A program made the translations under genes and the position numbers. Below the pieces are notes generated by a model. The model was not told the DNA's origin. It did not search any database and worked only from the letters and a program-made list of their open reading frames with translations. A DNA stretch of 64,000 bases from Bacillus sp. REN3. GTDB taxonomy: Bacteria > Bacillota > Bacilli > Bacillales > Cytobacillaceae. The stretch is from positions 62,001-126,000 of the forward strand of contig NZ_JAERSD010000006.1 in NCBI RefSeq assembly GCF_017912555.1. The letters are read 5' to 3'. Positions within the stretch are counted from its first letter, which is position 1. Every line of letters begins with the position of its first letter. Shown here piece after piece: positions 35,014 to 42,613 of this stretch.

Positions 35014-35475
35014 ATGAAGAAAATAACAGGAATGATGTTCATGCTTTTGGGTCTAGTTTTAACAGCATGTTCTCAGCCAGAACTTGAGGAAGAAGAGCCG
35101 CAATTTCTTGATGTGAATCTGACAATCACGCCCGAGAAAGCTGAAGTCAATGAAGAGGTCACTTTTGAAGCAAAAGTCACCTATGGAGAAGAGAAAGTAA
35201 ATGATGCTGATGAAGTCAAGTTTGAAATTTGGCGGGCAAATGAAGAAAATCATGAAACAACTGTTGTTGAAAAAGGTGTTAATGGGATTTATAAGTTGAA
35301 TAAAACGTTCAATGAAGAAGGTACTTACTATGTCATTTCCCATGTCACAGCTAGAAGTATGCATAATATGCCGAAAAAGGAATTTATCATCGGGAAACCA
35401 AGTGAACCCGAATCAGATCCCAACTCCAGCGAAAATATGGAGCAAGATGCGGAAGAAGAGCATAACGATCATTGA
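35014..35475 (+). CDS. YtkA-like lipoprotein
   Basis: A 153-residue lipoprotein with lipobox LTACS (Cys at residue 19), an immunoglobulin-like YtkA domain (about 30-125: VNLTITPEKAEVNEEVTFEAKVTYG, NEEGTYYVISHVTARSMHNMPKKEF) and an acidic tail ending EEEHNDH. The MHNMP segment plus the His-rich tail resemble copper-handling lipoproteins of the YtkA/CopC-like kind. It follows the kinase gene by 149 bp and ends at a terminator; it may be a target or partner of that system. Confidence 0.72.
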   Translation: MKKITGMMFMLLGLVLTACSQPELEEEEPQFLDVNLTITPEKAEVNEEVTFEAKVTYGEEKVNDADEVKFEIWRANEENHETTVVEKGVNGIYKLNKTFNEEGTYYVISHVTARSMHNMPKKEFIIGKPSEPESDPNSSENMEQDAEEEHNDH

Positions 35476-35481
35476 ACTATT

Positions 35482-35508
35482 AAAGGCGGCTAAATAAGCC
35501 GCTCTTTT
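35482..35508 (+). terminator. Terminator after the YtkA-like gene
   Basis: Stem AAAGGCGGCT / AGCCGCTCTTT with a short loop and T run. Confidence 0.7.
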
Positions 35509-35845
35509 ATAAAAATTCTTAATTTTTGTAATGGTTACGTAAAGATTGTAATATTGATCGGGTAATAAAAAAGTTGTCAATAGTCTTTTTTTGCCCGTTT
35601 ATGGAAGTACTGGTTCAACCCTTAACCTTAAGGAGAAATTTTCTATCTTGTTAGGGAACATGTTACAAAATACCCAAACCATTGAGGAATCTAGCAATCC
35701 ATTGATTTAATAGACCGATTTACCTAAACGGCGGCTCCTTGAGAGGAGTATTTCCATAACCATCCTTAAATATTACAAAAATCCCGTGCTATGATTATTG
35801 TGCAAGAATAAAACACAATAATATCGTTACGGGAGGAATTAAGGT
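35509..35845. other. Leader region of the CAP-domain gene, with an inverted repeat
   Basis: About 335 bases without a gene. I looked for c-di-AMP and c-di-GMP riboswitch cores and did not find them. TATTGTG (35796-35802) and CACAATA (35814-35820) form a perfect 7-bp inverted repeat with an 11-nt spacer just before the ribosome site, which could be an operator or a hairpin in the leader. Confidence 0.4.
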
Positions 35846-36589
35846 ATGAAGAAAAAAATGTTTCTTTCAGTGGCCGCTGCTGCAGCGATCTTAGCGGCAA
35901 ACCCTGGACTGGATAAAGCTGATGCATCCGCGAATTGCGATACGTCTGTCCAGCCAAAAGTGTATTACCAAAGTGGAAACTTCAGCCATGACCAAATAAA
36001 TGCTATATTTCAAAAGTTCTTGAATAATAGACCGATAGAGTTCAAGCAATTCAACAAACAGCCTGTCCAAAAACAAGTGCAGCAGCCTGCAAAAGCACCT
36101 CAGCTTCAAAAGCAAGCTCCTGAAAAGGCACAGGCACCTGCTTCAGCTCCAGCAAAAGCACCAGCAACAGAACAGCAGTCAACAAAAACTACTGCCCCCG
36201 CTTCTTCTGCCTTGAGTGCATATGAGCAAAAAGTAGTTGAACTTACGAACCAGGAACGTGCTAAATATGGTTTGAAAGCACTCGCAATCGACAATGAGCT
36301 AAGCAAAGTCGCAAGAGAGAAGTCACGTGATATGCAAAGCAAGGGTTATTTCAGCCATACCAGTCCAACATATGGTTCACCATTTGATATGATGAAGAAG
36401 TTTGGCATCACATACCGCTCTGCCGGTGAAAATATTGCCATGGGGCAGCGTTCACCAGAAGAAGTTGTGAAGGCATGGATGAATAGTGATGGCCACCGCA
36501 AGAATATCCTCAGCTCTAACTTCACACATATTGGTGTAGGACATGTTGCGAATGGAAACTACTGGACACAAATGTTCATTGGAAAATAA
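35846..36589 (+). CDS. Secreted CAP/SCP-domain protein (YkwD-like)
   Basis: A 247-residue secreted protein: signal peptide (cleavage likely near ADA), a short folded N-terminal segment, a Pro/Ala/Lys/Gln-rich linker (about 70-125), then a CAP domain with LTNQERAKYGLKAL, SHTSPTYGSPFDMMKKFGI, AGENIAMG and SNFTHIGVGHV. Bacillus YkwD-type proteins are common after sporulation and in the wall; the activity is unclear. ATG 35846 follows GGGAGGAATTAAG. Ends in a strong terminator. Confidence 0.9.
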   Translation: MKKKMFLSVAAAAAILAANPGLDKADASANCDTSVQPKVYYQSGNFSHDQINAIFQKFLNNRPIEFKQFNKQPVQKQVQQPAKAPQLQKQAPEKAQAPASAPAKAPATEQQSTKTTAPASSALSAYEQKVVELTNQERAKYGLKALAIDNELSKVAREKSRDMQSKGYFSHTSPTYGSPFDMMKKFGITYRSAGENIAMGQRSPEEVVKAWMNSDGHRKNILSSNFTHIGVGHVANGNYWTQMFIGK

Positions 36590-36602
36590 GAGAATATCAT
36601 GA

Positions 36603-36634
36603 ATGAAGAACAGCCATTTCCACTGGCTGTTCTT
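36603..36634 (+). terminator. Terminator after the CAP-domain gene
   Basis: Stem GAAGAACAGCCA / TGGCTGTTCTTC with a 7-nt loop. Confidence 0.8.
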
Positions 36635-36669
36635 CGTGTTTATAGAATGTTTTCCGACAGGAACTTCAT

Positions 36670-37137
36670 TTAGGATAAATCAATTTCAGAAAATTGCATG
36701 TCGACAATTTTTGGAAGTCTTAACTCAAGGACTCCGTCCCGGTGTGAGGCCGATGCCCCTTTTCTTTTGACAGTCGCGGGCAGGATGAAGGTGTGCTTAT
36801 CGGAATGTTCAGGAATGTGTTCGATGATGACTTGATTTGAAGTATAGAAAAGCTTCATCTCCTTTAACCAATGCTCCTCTCGCAGGGCGAGCCTGAGAAA
36901 AACGAAATCATGGGTTTCGAATATCTCAGGGTTAATCCCACTTGCGGGTTCAGCCGGGGGACTTGTTTTTTGTTCCATTTCCTTCAACCATTCCTCCGGT
37001 TTGATCATGCCTCTCATATTTGAATCAAACATTTTTCCGACCATTTGTTGTACATATTTTTCTATTTCATCTGGTTTCATTTCTAGAAACTTTTTATGCA
37101 GGTTTTGGTTAAAAGGAAGTAAATTCCAAGGAAACAT
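36670..37137 (-). CDS. gerT: GerT-like Hsp20-fold spore protein
   Basis: A 155-residue protein starting MFPWNLLPFNQNLHKKF, with KPDEIEKYVQQMVGKMF and a C-terminal alpha-crystallin-like beta-sandwich (LALREEHWLKEMKLFYTSNQVIIEH, FILPATVKRKG, DGVLELRLPK). The layout matches B. subtilis GerT, a coat-associated germination protein. ATG at 37137 is preceded by AAGGTGGGG; the frame extends further upstream without a ribosome site. Other Hsp20-like coat proteins (CotP) are the alternative. Confidence 0.68.
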   Translation of the reverse strand: MFPWNLLPFNQNLHKKFLEMKPDEIEKYVQQMVGKMFDSNMRGMIKPEEWLKEMEQKTSPPAEPASGINPEIFETHDFVFLRLALREEHWLKEMKLFYTSNQVIIEHIPEHSDKHTFILPATVKRKGASASHRDGVLELRLPKIVDMQFSEIDLS

Positions 37138-37326
37138 CACTATCCCCACCTTTCCAACGATCCGGCTTCGATATGTTATCATATGCTCCGGTGCACCCAT
37201 TTGTTAAGGAATCAAAAGTACGGGTCTCCAATTTCGCAGATTTAGTTAAAAGTTGCAAAATACTCGTGTTCTTCTTAGTATAAATGGTAAGTATGAACGA
37301 TAAATTTAAAACAAGGGGTTCAGGTT

Positions 37327-38103
37327 GTGAAAAATAAAACCGCTTTAATCACCGGGGGAGCGACCGGTTTAGGAAGACGGACGGCCAGGCAGCTCGCGGC
37401 AGAAGGCATCAATTTGGTCATTAATTACCGAAACAGCCAACAGGATGCTGAAGCACTGGCTAAGGAGTTAACTGCGCGTTATGGTACAAAAAATATTTGC
37501 ATAAGAGCTGATATCACGATTTACGAAGAGTGCGAGGCGCTTGTCGCCAGGGCTCTCGCGGAATGCATGCGCATTGATATTGTTGTCCATAATGCAGGTC
37601 CATATATATCAGAGCGAAAGAAAATGACTGATTATACGATCAGTGAGTGGCAGTATTTAATCAATGGCAATCTTAATGCCGTGTTCTATATCTCAAATTT
37701 GCTGATTCCGCATATGCGAAAACGGAAATGGGGCAGAATCATTACTGTTGGGTTTGACCGTGTCGAATCGGCTCCTGGCTGGATTTTCCGATCCGCTTTC
37801 GCGGCGGCAAAATCAGGACTTGCCTCTCTTACAAAAACAATTGCCCTTGAGGAAGCAGAAAACGGGATAACTGCCAATATGGTTTGTCCGGGGGATATTG
37901 TTGGTGAATGGAAGGAAAAGGAAATCATTGCCTCCCTTGAGGAACGCGACGAGTCCGTTCCAGTTGGCAGACCAGGTACAGGAGAAGATATATCAAGGGT
38001 CATCAGCTTTCTTGCTGCTGAAAACTCCAGCTTCATTACCGGAGGTATCTTTCCGATTACAGGTGGGAAAGATGTCCTTGGTAAAGTATACCGCGAAAAA
38101 TAA
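37327..38103 (+). CDS. Short-chain dehydrogenase-like protein lacking the catalytic Tyr
   Basis: A 258-residue SDR fold: cofactor motif TGGATGLGRRTA, VHNAGPY, and INGNLNAVFYISNLLIPHM. The usual YxxxK reads Phe158-AAAK162 (SAFAAAKSGLASLTK), so the catalytic tyrosine is replaced by phenylalanine while the lysine and the NNAG-like motif remain. It may therefore have lost dehydrogenase activity or use another residue. GTG 37327 follows AAGGGG. Similar proteins in Bacillus are annotated as FabG-like oxidoreductases. Single gene with a perfect terminator. Confidence 0.8.
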   Translation: MKNKTALITGGATGLGRRTARQLAAEGINLVINYRNSQQDAEALAKELTARYGTKNICIRADITIYEECEALVARALAECMRIDIVVHNAGPYISERKKMTDYTISEWQYLINGNLNAVFYISNLLIPHMRKRKWGRIITVGFDRVESAPGWIFRSAFAAAKSGLASLTKTIALEEAENGITANMVCPGDIVGEWKEKEIIASLEERDESVPVGRPGTGEDISRVISFLAAENSSFITGGIFPITGGKDVLGKVYREK

Positions 38104-38131
38104 AATGCCAGGAGTTATTCCTGGCATTTTC
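38102..38131 (+). terminator. Terminator after the SDR gene
   Basis: Perfect stem AAAATGCCAGGA / TCCTGGCATTTT with a 5-nt loop. Confidence 0.88.
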
Positions 38132-38202
38132 CATTGGAATAGTATTTTTCCTCCTGCAAAGGCATATAAATTTACAATCAAAAAGGAGAAAGGAGTATCC
38201 CA

Positions 38203-38352
38203 ATGGCATACAAGGGATCGAAGGGCTGGTATATCAATGAATTGAAGAAGGCAGGCATCACAAAACACCCCGTTGGGAAAAGGAAGCTTGAGTTATACAA
38301 AACTTATATCATCCGCAAAATTTATTATGATCACATAATCAATAGAACATAA
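38203..38352 (+). CDS. DUF2639 small protein (YflJ-like)
   Basis: A 49-residue protein, MAYKGSKGWYINELKKAGIT at its start, then a basic helix ending with YYDHIINRT. This is the DUF2639 pattern seen in B. subtilis YflJ. AAAGGAGAAAGGAG precedes ATG 38203 and a terminator follows. Function unknown. Confidence 0.8.
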   Translation: MAYKGSKGWYINELKKAGITKHPVGKRKLELYKTYIIRKIYYDHIINRT

Positions 38353-38369
38353 TAATTTTATGTAAACTG

Positions 38370-38396
38370 ATGCTTTGGAGTTTCCAAAGCATTTTT
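38370..38396 (+). terminator. Terminator after the DUF2639 gene
   Basis: Stem ATGCTTTGGA / TCCAAAGCAT with a 3-nt loop, then TTTTTG. Confidence 0.85.
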
Positions 38397-38755
38397 GTAC
38401 ATTAAGAAAGATTGACTGCAGGAAGAAGATCCGGCGGAACCACAATCTGCGTAGGAGGACAAGGGCCTGCATCCGACTAAATAAGAAAGGCAGCTACAAT
38501 CTGTTGCGGCTGTGTACCTGCAATGGCCTTTAGGTTCGCTGACCAGAAGCCCTTTAATGTAAGATAAGGCTGCAGCTATACTGACGCTTGCAATGAAACA
38601 ATAGCCAGTCTTAAGTTATAAATAGAGAATAAAAAGGGGTAATTGGGGAATGCTATGAGAACGAAAAGTTCAGATAGTTGCGACATTATTTGAACATATG
38701 CAAGGATTATAATCTACTTCGTCCGGATATATTATTTTTTCAAGGGGTGATAAGA
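38397..38755. other. Intergenic region
   Basis: About 360 bases with no gene or known RNA that I can recognise; a ribosome site CAAGGGGTGATAAG at its end serves the next small gene. Confidence 0.4.
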
Positions 38756-38920
38756 ATGAACAAGGGGTTTAATTTGAAAAGGATTAATCCTAACCAGACA
38801 CAGATTTTCTTTGATGATGGCAGATTTGAAACAGTTACGGATACAGAGCTTGAGGCATTTTTATCAGAAGCCTCTTTAGCTGACCATGAGGAGACTCAGT
38901 CGCAGGACCCTATGAATTAG
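38756..38920 (+). CDS. Small hypothetical protein
   Basis: A 54-residue acidic protein (MNKGFNLKRINPNQTQIFFD at its start). ATG 38756 has a good ribosome site, AAGGGGTGAT, and a terminator follows at once. The upstream extension of the frame has none. No family recognised. Confidence 0.6.
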   Translation: MNKGFNLKRINPNQTQIFFDDGRFETVTDTELEAFLSEASLADHEETQSQDPMN

Positions 38921-38923
38921 AGA

Positions 38924-38951
38924 AAACGCCCCCGTGTGGAGGGCGTTTTGG
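38924..38951. terminator. Bidirectional terminator
   Basis: Stem AAAACGCCC / GGGCGTTTT with a 10-nt loop between convergent genes. Confidence 0.8.
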
Positions 38952-38956
38952 CTGTG

Positions 38957-39517
38957 TTACGCTTCGAGCAATTCGACGGTTTCTTCCTCTGCAGGTACTG
39001 TCCGTTTCAAGTATAAAGTATAATGGTCTTTCGTTATTTCATAAAGGTCATAAATGTCTTCCTGGGCATTCAACTGTTGATAGATAGCCAGCCGTGTTTC
39101 ATTTGCATTCACAGCATATGGGAGCTTTTCAGCGGCTTTTAAGGAACGTATATTCACTTTCCTGATCCTCATGAAAATTGTCTCAATACCCAAATCATAA
39201 AAAAGCTCCTGGAAGAAAGCGTCTTTAGCAAGATTGTTATAACCCTTTCCATGGAATGGTTTGCCGAGCCAGGTCCCAAGGAAGCCAGATCCGTCCTGAA
39301 TATCAAATAAATTGATGGTCCCGATCGGATTTCCCCAATCATCAAGGATAGTACGGGAAATCAGTTCTCCCCGTTCTTCTGCTTCTATTGTCTGTTTCGT
39401 GATAAAAACAAATTCATCGTATGAATTCGCCTTTTGGCGCACAAAAGGGAAGACTTCCGGATGCGCCATCAGCTCAAACAAAGCATGGCAATCATGCAGA
39501 TCGCGTTTTTTGAGCAT
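38957..39517 (-). CDS. GNAT-family N-acetyltransferase (RimJ/RimL-like)
   Basis: A 186-residue GNAT enzyme: MLKKRDLHDCHALFELMAHPE start, IGTINLFDIQDGSGFLGTWLGKPFHGKGYNNLAKDAF with the acetyl-CoA loop, and RIRKVNIRSLKAAEKLPY typical of the RimJ/RimL group that acetylates protein N-termini or antibiotics. ATG at 39517 is preceded on the minus strand by CAGGAGGGATAC. An in-frame extension of 54 codons runs through the hairpin region upstream and is unlikely to be translated. Confidence 0.85.
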   Translation of the reverse strand: MLKKRDLHDCHALFELMAHPEVFPFVRQKANSYDEFVFITKQTIEAEERGELISRTILDDWGNPIGTINLFDIQDGSGFLGTWLGKPFHGKGYNNLAKDAFFQELFYDLGIETIFMRIRKVNIRSLKAAEKLPYAVNANETRLAIYQQLNAQEDIYDLYEITKDHYTLYLKRTVPAEEETVELLEA

Positions 39518-39568
39518 TTGTATCCCTCCTGCAGGGCAGTCTTGCCACGTGCACTTGATTGCTGCACG

Positions 39569-39614
39569 GTCCACCCTCGAAATTTTTTGTAAGTTGCTAA
39601 AAAATTTCGGGGTG
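39569..39614. other. Long inverted repeat upstream of the GNAT gene
   Basis: CCACCCTCGAAATTTTTT and AAAAAATTTCGGGGTGG form an 18-bp stem with one mismatch or wobble around a 10-nt loop, AT-rich inside and GC-rich outside. It lies in the leader of the minus-strand GNAT gene, about 50 bp before its start, and could terminate or attenuate transcription. Confidence 0.6.
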
Positions 39615-39662
39615 GGAATCGAACCCACTAGAACCAGGATACTGGTGGCGCACCATTTGCCT
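39600..39662 (-). other. tRNA-like relic (3' half)
   Basis: On the minus strand, ACCAG-TATC-CTGGT looks like an anticodon stem with a shortened loop, followed by a perfect T arm GTGGG-TTCGATT-CCCAC and an acceptor-like CCCGAAA. No matching 5' acceptor strand or D arm and no CCA were found, so it is not a functional tRNA. It may be the leftover of a tRNA used as an integration site. Confidence 0.4.
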
Positions 39663-39803
39663 TCCCTAATCACTTGCAATTATGAAGTTTTGTGTATGTT
39701 TCCCTTCGTATCATACTAAAAAAAATTTAAAAAGAAAATAGGTTTTTGACCATTTTTTTCTGCGTTTTTTTGGCAAATTTCTACATGAAATAAGTCACTG
39801 GTA

Positions 39804-40928
39804 CTATGCCCAATAGACAAATTCCCCTTCAATCATCGTCCATCTCGGTTTCGCATTGAAATGGAAGGGATGATGGCTCCAAAGGACAAGATCGGCGTCT
39901 TTTCCTGGTTCGATGCTGCCCAAGCGGTCATCAACTCGAAGGTTCCGGGCAGGGAGGATGGTTATGCCCTCTATGGCCTTTTGTTCATCCAGACCTTCAC
40001 GAACAGCAATCGCCGCACAAACATTCAAATATTGAATAGGGATATAAGGATGATCCGTAGTAATGGATACTTCTACACCCTGTTTAGACAGCTCCTGATA
40101 AGTTTTCCAGCTTTTGTTTTTCAATTCTATTTTTGAACGGCGGGTAAGCGTCGGACCGACTGATACCTTCAAACCAAGACCTGCCAATTCTTCAGCAATG
40201 AGATGTCCTTCAGTACAATGCTCAATCCTAAGGTCCAGATTGAATTCTTCCGCAAGCCTTATGGCTGAAATGATGTCATCTGCCCTATGGGCATGGACCC
40301 TTACGGGGATTTCTCTATTTATCGCCTGTACGAACGGCAAGGTTCTGAGGGAAAAGGGAGCGGGTGCTTCCATTGCCCCATAGAATGCCTCCCTTAACAT
40401 GCCCATAATTCCCATCCTCGTGATTGAATCTTTATTTCCGGTACTATGGATGCGTTTTGGGTTCTCGCCCAAGGCGATTTTAAGACCTGCAGTTTCTTGT
40501 ATGACCATCTTTTTTATGTTTTTTCCAGCCGTTTTAATGACTGAAGTAGTTCCGCCTATGACATTGGCGCTACCGGGCATGACATGGACCGTAGTAATCC
40601 CGTATTTGATGGCATCTAAAAAAGCGGGGTCAAGCGGGTAGACTCCATCGATGGCCCTGACATGGGGACTCATTGGTTCTATTGTTTCATTTGCATCGTT
40701 CCCTGCCCAACCAGTGCCTTCATCATAGAGCCCAAGGTGCGTATGGACGTCAATGAAGCCGGGAAGCAAATATCCGAGAGAGCAGTCTATGATCTTCACA
40801 CCATCTTCAACAGTCAGTCGATCACTGACCTTCACAATTTTTCCGTTGTCGATCAGAATATCTCCATTCGATTTAGGCTTGGATGTGATTGGCATTACAA
40901 CGGCATTTTTCAATAAAAGTTTACTCAT
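39804..40928 (-). CDS. Amidohydrolase (imidazolonepropionase/dihydroorotase-like)
   Basis: A 374-residue metal-dependent amidohydrolase: IDNGKIVKVSD, metal motif GFIDVHTHLGLYDEG, VHAHRADDI, IEHCTEG, TTDHPYIP and the closing LGSIEPGKDADLVLWSHHPF. Members hydrolyse cyclic amides or N-acylated amino acids; the substrate here is not evident. ATG at 40928 removes 51 codons of unlikely upstream extension; its ribosome site GAGGA is about 12 nt away. Single gene, divergent from the gene at 41086. Confidence 0.85.
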   Translation of the reverse strand: MSKLLLKNAVVMPITSKPKSNGDILIDNGKIVKVSDRLTVEDGVKIIDCSLGYLLPGFIDVHTHLGLYDEGTGWAGNDANETIEPMSPHVRAIDGVYPLDPAFLDAIKYGITTVHVMPGSANVIGGTTSVIKTAGKNIKKMVIQETAGLKIALGENPKRIHSTGNKDSITRMGIMGMLREAFYGAMEAPAPFSLRTLPFVQAINREIPVRVHAHRADDIISAIRLAEEFNLDLRIEHCTEGHLIAEELAGLGLKVSVGPTLTRRSKIELKNKSWKTYQELSKQGVEVSITTDHPYIPIQYLNVCAAIAVREGLDEQKAIEGITILPARNLRVDDRLGSIEPGKDADLVLWSHHPFHFNAKPRWTMIEGEFVYWA

Positions 40929-41085
40929 GATTTTGATCAGTCCTCGATTTAATGTCGTTTTATTGTTAGCCAGAATACAAGTTTTCTTATGATTCCTTGG
41001 ATTTTTGAAAGCTAGGTGAAGATTATGAAACTTTGAGACCTGAAATTCGTACATAATAATAAGATTCTTTAAGGGGGGCATAGAT

Positions 41086-41406
41086 ATGCCAAATCAAGAT
41101 GAAAGGCTACTGGCTACAGCGATTTATTTGATCAGTTTTTTTACAGCTTTTTTAGGACCGCTGATTATTTGGCTGTTGAAGAAAGACGAATCAAGCTACA
41201 TTGATTATCATGGACGGGAGTATATGAACTTCTTCATTTCTTACACGGTCTATGCGATTGTCAGCGGTATTCTCGTGATTCTGCTTGTTGGGGTCTTGCT
41301 TCTATGGATCCTGGGGATCATGGGAGTTGTATTTACAGTAATTGGCGCTATTAAAGCATATGAGGGAAAGGAATACAGAATCCCGTTTATTTTTAGGCTT
41401 CTATAA
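41086..41406 (+). CDS. DUF4870 membrane protein
   Basis: A 106-residue protein with three membrane segments and the DUF4870 pattern DERLLATAIYLISFF, PLIIWLLKKDESSYIDYHGREYMNF and FTVIGAIKAYEGKEYRIPF. The family resembles chloroplast Tic20; function unknown. ATG 41086 follows AAGGGGGGC. Confidence 0.88.
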   Translation: MPNQDERLLATAIYLISFFTAFLGPLIIWLLKKDESSYIDYHGREYMNFFISYTVYAIVSGILVILLVGVLLLWILGIMGVVFTVIGAIKAYEGKEYRIPFIFRLL

Positions 41407-41417
41407 GATTAGGTGTC

Positions 41418-41446
41418 CCGGCAAATTTATTTGCCGGTTTTTTTTT
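41418..41446 (+). terminator. Terminator after the DUF4870 gene
   Basis: Stem CCGGCAAAT / ATTTGCCGG with a 2-nt loop, then TTTTTTTT. Confidence 0.88.
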
Positions 41447-41504
41447 GAACGTTTTGCCGATACAGACGTCTAATGGATGATCAAAAGTTTTGGAGGGAAA
41501 CGCT

Positions 41505-41705
41505 ATGGAAGCATTGGAAACTGTTAACTGGGCCTTAGTCGCGCCTATTCTTGCCTTACAGGCAATTTTAGTCATTGTCGCATTCGTTGATTTGATCAGG
41601 ATTGAAAATACAAAAGGGCCTAAGTGGTTATGGGTGTTGATCATTTTATTCATAAATTTGATTGGGCCGATCCTTTATTTTGTTCTTGGAAGGAGGAATG
41701 ATTGA
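41505..41705 (+). CDS. yxlE: PLDc_N / YxlE-like membrane protein
   Basis: A 66-residue protein with two membrane helices and the PLDc_N signature (DLIRIENTKGPKWLWVLIILFINLIGPILYFVLGR). In B. subtilis YxlE is encoded beside the YxlF-YxlG ABC exporter and acts as a negative factor for sigma-Y. The same three genes occur here in order, but no sigY or yxlC/D gene is present. ATG 41505 is 8 nt from GGAGGG. Confidence 0.82.
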   Translation: MEALETVNWALVAPILALQAILVIVAFVDLIRIENTKGPKWLWVLIILFINLIGPILYFVLGRRND

Positions 41706-42613
41706 TGGCGCTCGTCCATGTAGAAAACCTTGAAAAAAGGTTTCAAAATAAACTGGTAATAAAAGGAGTAAGCTTCGAACTTGAAGCTGGAAAGTGCGTT
41801 GCTTTAATCGGCGCTAATGGAGCAGGCAAAACAACCATACTTAAAATGTTATCAGGATTATTGAACCCGTCCGGAGGAAGGATTTTTTTTGATAAAGAAA
41901 AAAAGGGGGATGACATCAGAAAGAACATAGGATACCTTCCACAACACCCAGTGTTCTTTGACTGGATGACAGGCGGTGAGTTTTTAGTCTATTCAGGAAA
42001 GCTAGCGGGGCTTGGAACAGCATTTGCAAAGGAAAGAGCCGATGAACTGCTGGAACTGGTTGGTATCAAAGAAGCAGAGAACAGAAGGATAGGGAAGTAC
42101 TCAGGAGGCATGAAGCAAAGGCTGGGCATAGCACAAGCCATCATCCATGAACCGAAATTGATCATGCTTGATGAGCCTGTTTCTGCCCTGGATCCTTTTG
42201 GAAGAAGAGAGGTGTTAGGATTGCTGGAGAAACTGAAGCAGAATGCCACTGTATTGTTTTCCACCCACATTCTTAATGATGCGGAAGAAATAAGTGAACA
42301 GATTTTATTCCTCCATGATGGTGAAATCATTGAGGCAGGAACGATGGAAGAGTTCGGAGAGAAATATTTTCAATCCAGAATCGACCTTGCCTTCCGAGGA
42401 AATGCTGAAGGGTTCCTGCGTGATTTAAGGGACAATCCCTCAATCCTTGAAATCCAGGCGTCAGGCAGCAAAGCGACAATCACCGCAGCAGACCTGGATG
42501 CTGTGAAGAAGTCAGTACTATATAAAGCGGCAATCGAAAATTGGCCGCTATCCAAATATGAAATCAGTTCTGTCACCCTGGAAGATGTTTTTATGAAAGT
42601 GGTGGGGAAATGA
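41705..42613 (+). CDS. yxlF: ABC transporter ATP-binding protein (YxlF-like)
   Basis: A 302-residue ABC ATPase: Walker A GANGAGKTT, Q-loop YLPQHPVF, signature YSGGMKQRLGIAQ, Walker B LIMLDEPVSALD, and a C-terminal regulatory part. It energises the permease encoded next, whose ATG overlaps this gene's stop. The family exports drugs, peptides or lipids; the cargo is unknown. ATG 41705 is 8 nt from AGGAGG and overlaps the last base of yxlE. Confidence 0.9.
   Translation: MALVHVENLEKRFQNKLVIKGVSFELEAGKCVALIGANGAGKTTILKMLSGLLNPSGGRIFFDKEKKGDDIRKNIGYLPQHPVFFDWMTGGEFLVYSGKLAGLGTAFAKERADELLELVGIKEAENRRIGKYSGGMKQRLGIAQAIIHEPKLIMLDEPVSALDPFGRREVLGLLEKLKQNATVLFSTHILNDAEEISEQILFLHDGEIIEAGTMEEFGEKYFQSRIDLAFRGNAEGFLRDLRDNPSILEIQASGSKATITAADLDAVKKSVLYKAAIENWPLSKYEISSVTLEDVFMKVVGK

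Noticed and set aside
35509-35845. A c-di-AMP or c-di-GMP riboswitch before the CAP-domain gene
   Set aside because: Neither conserved core could be found by eye.
39518-39679. A 54-codon extension of the GNAT protein through the hairpin and tRNA-like region
   Set aside because: AGGAGGG lies directly before the internal ATG, and the extension encodes structured RNA sequence, not a domain.
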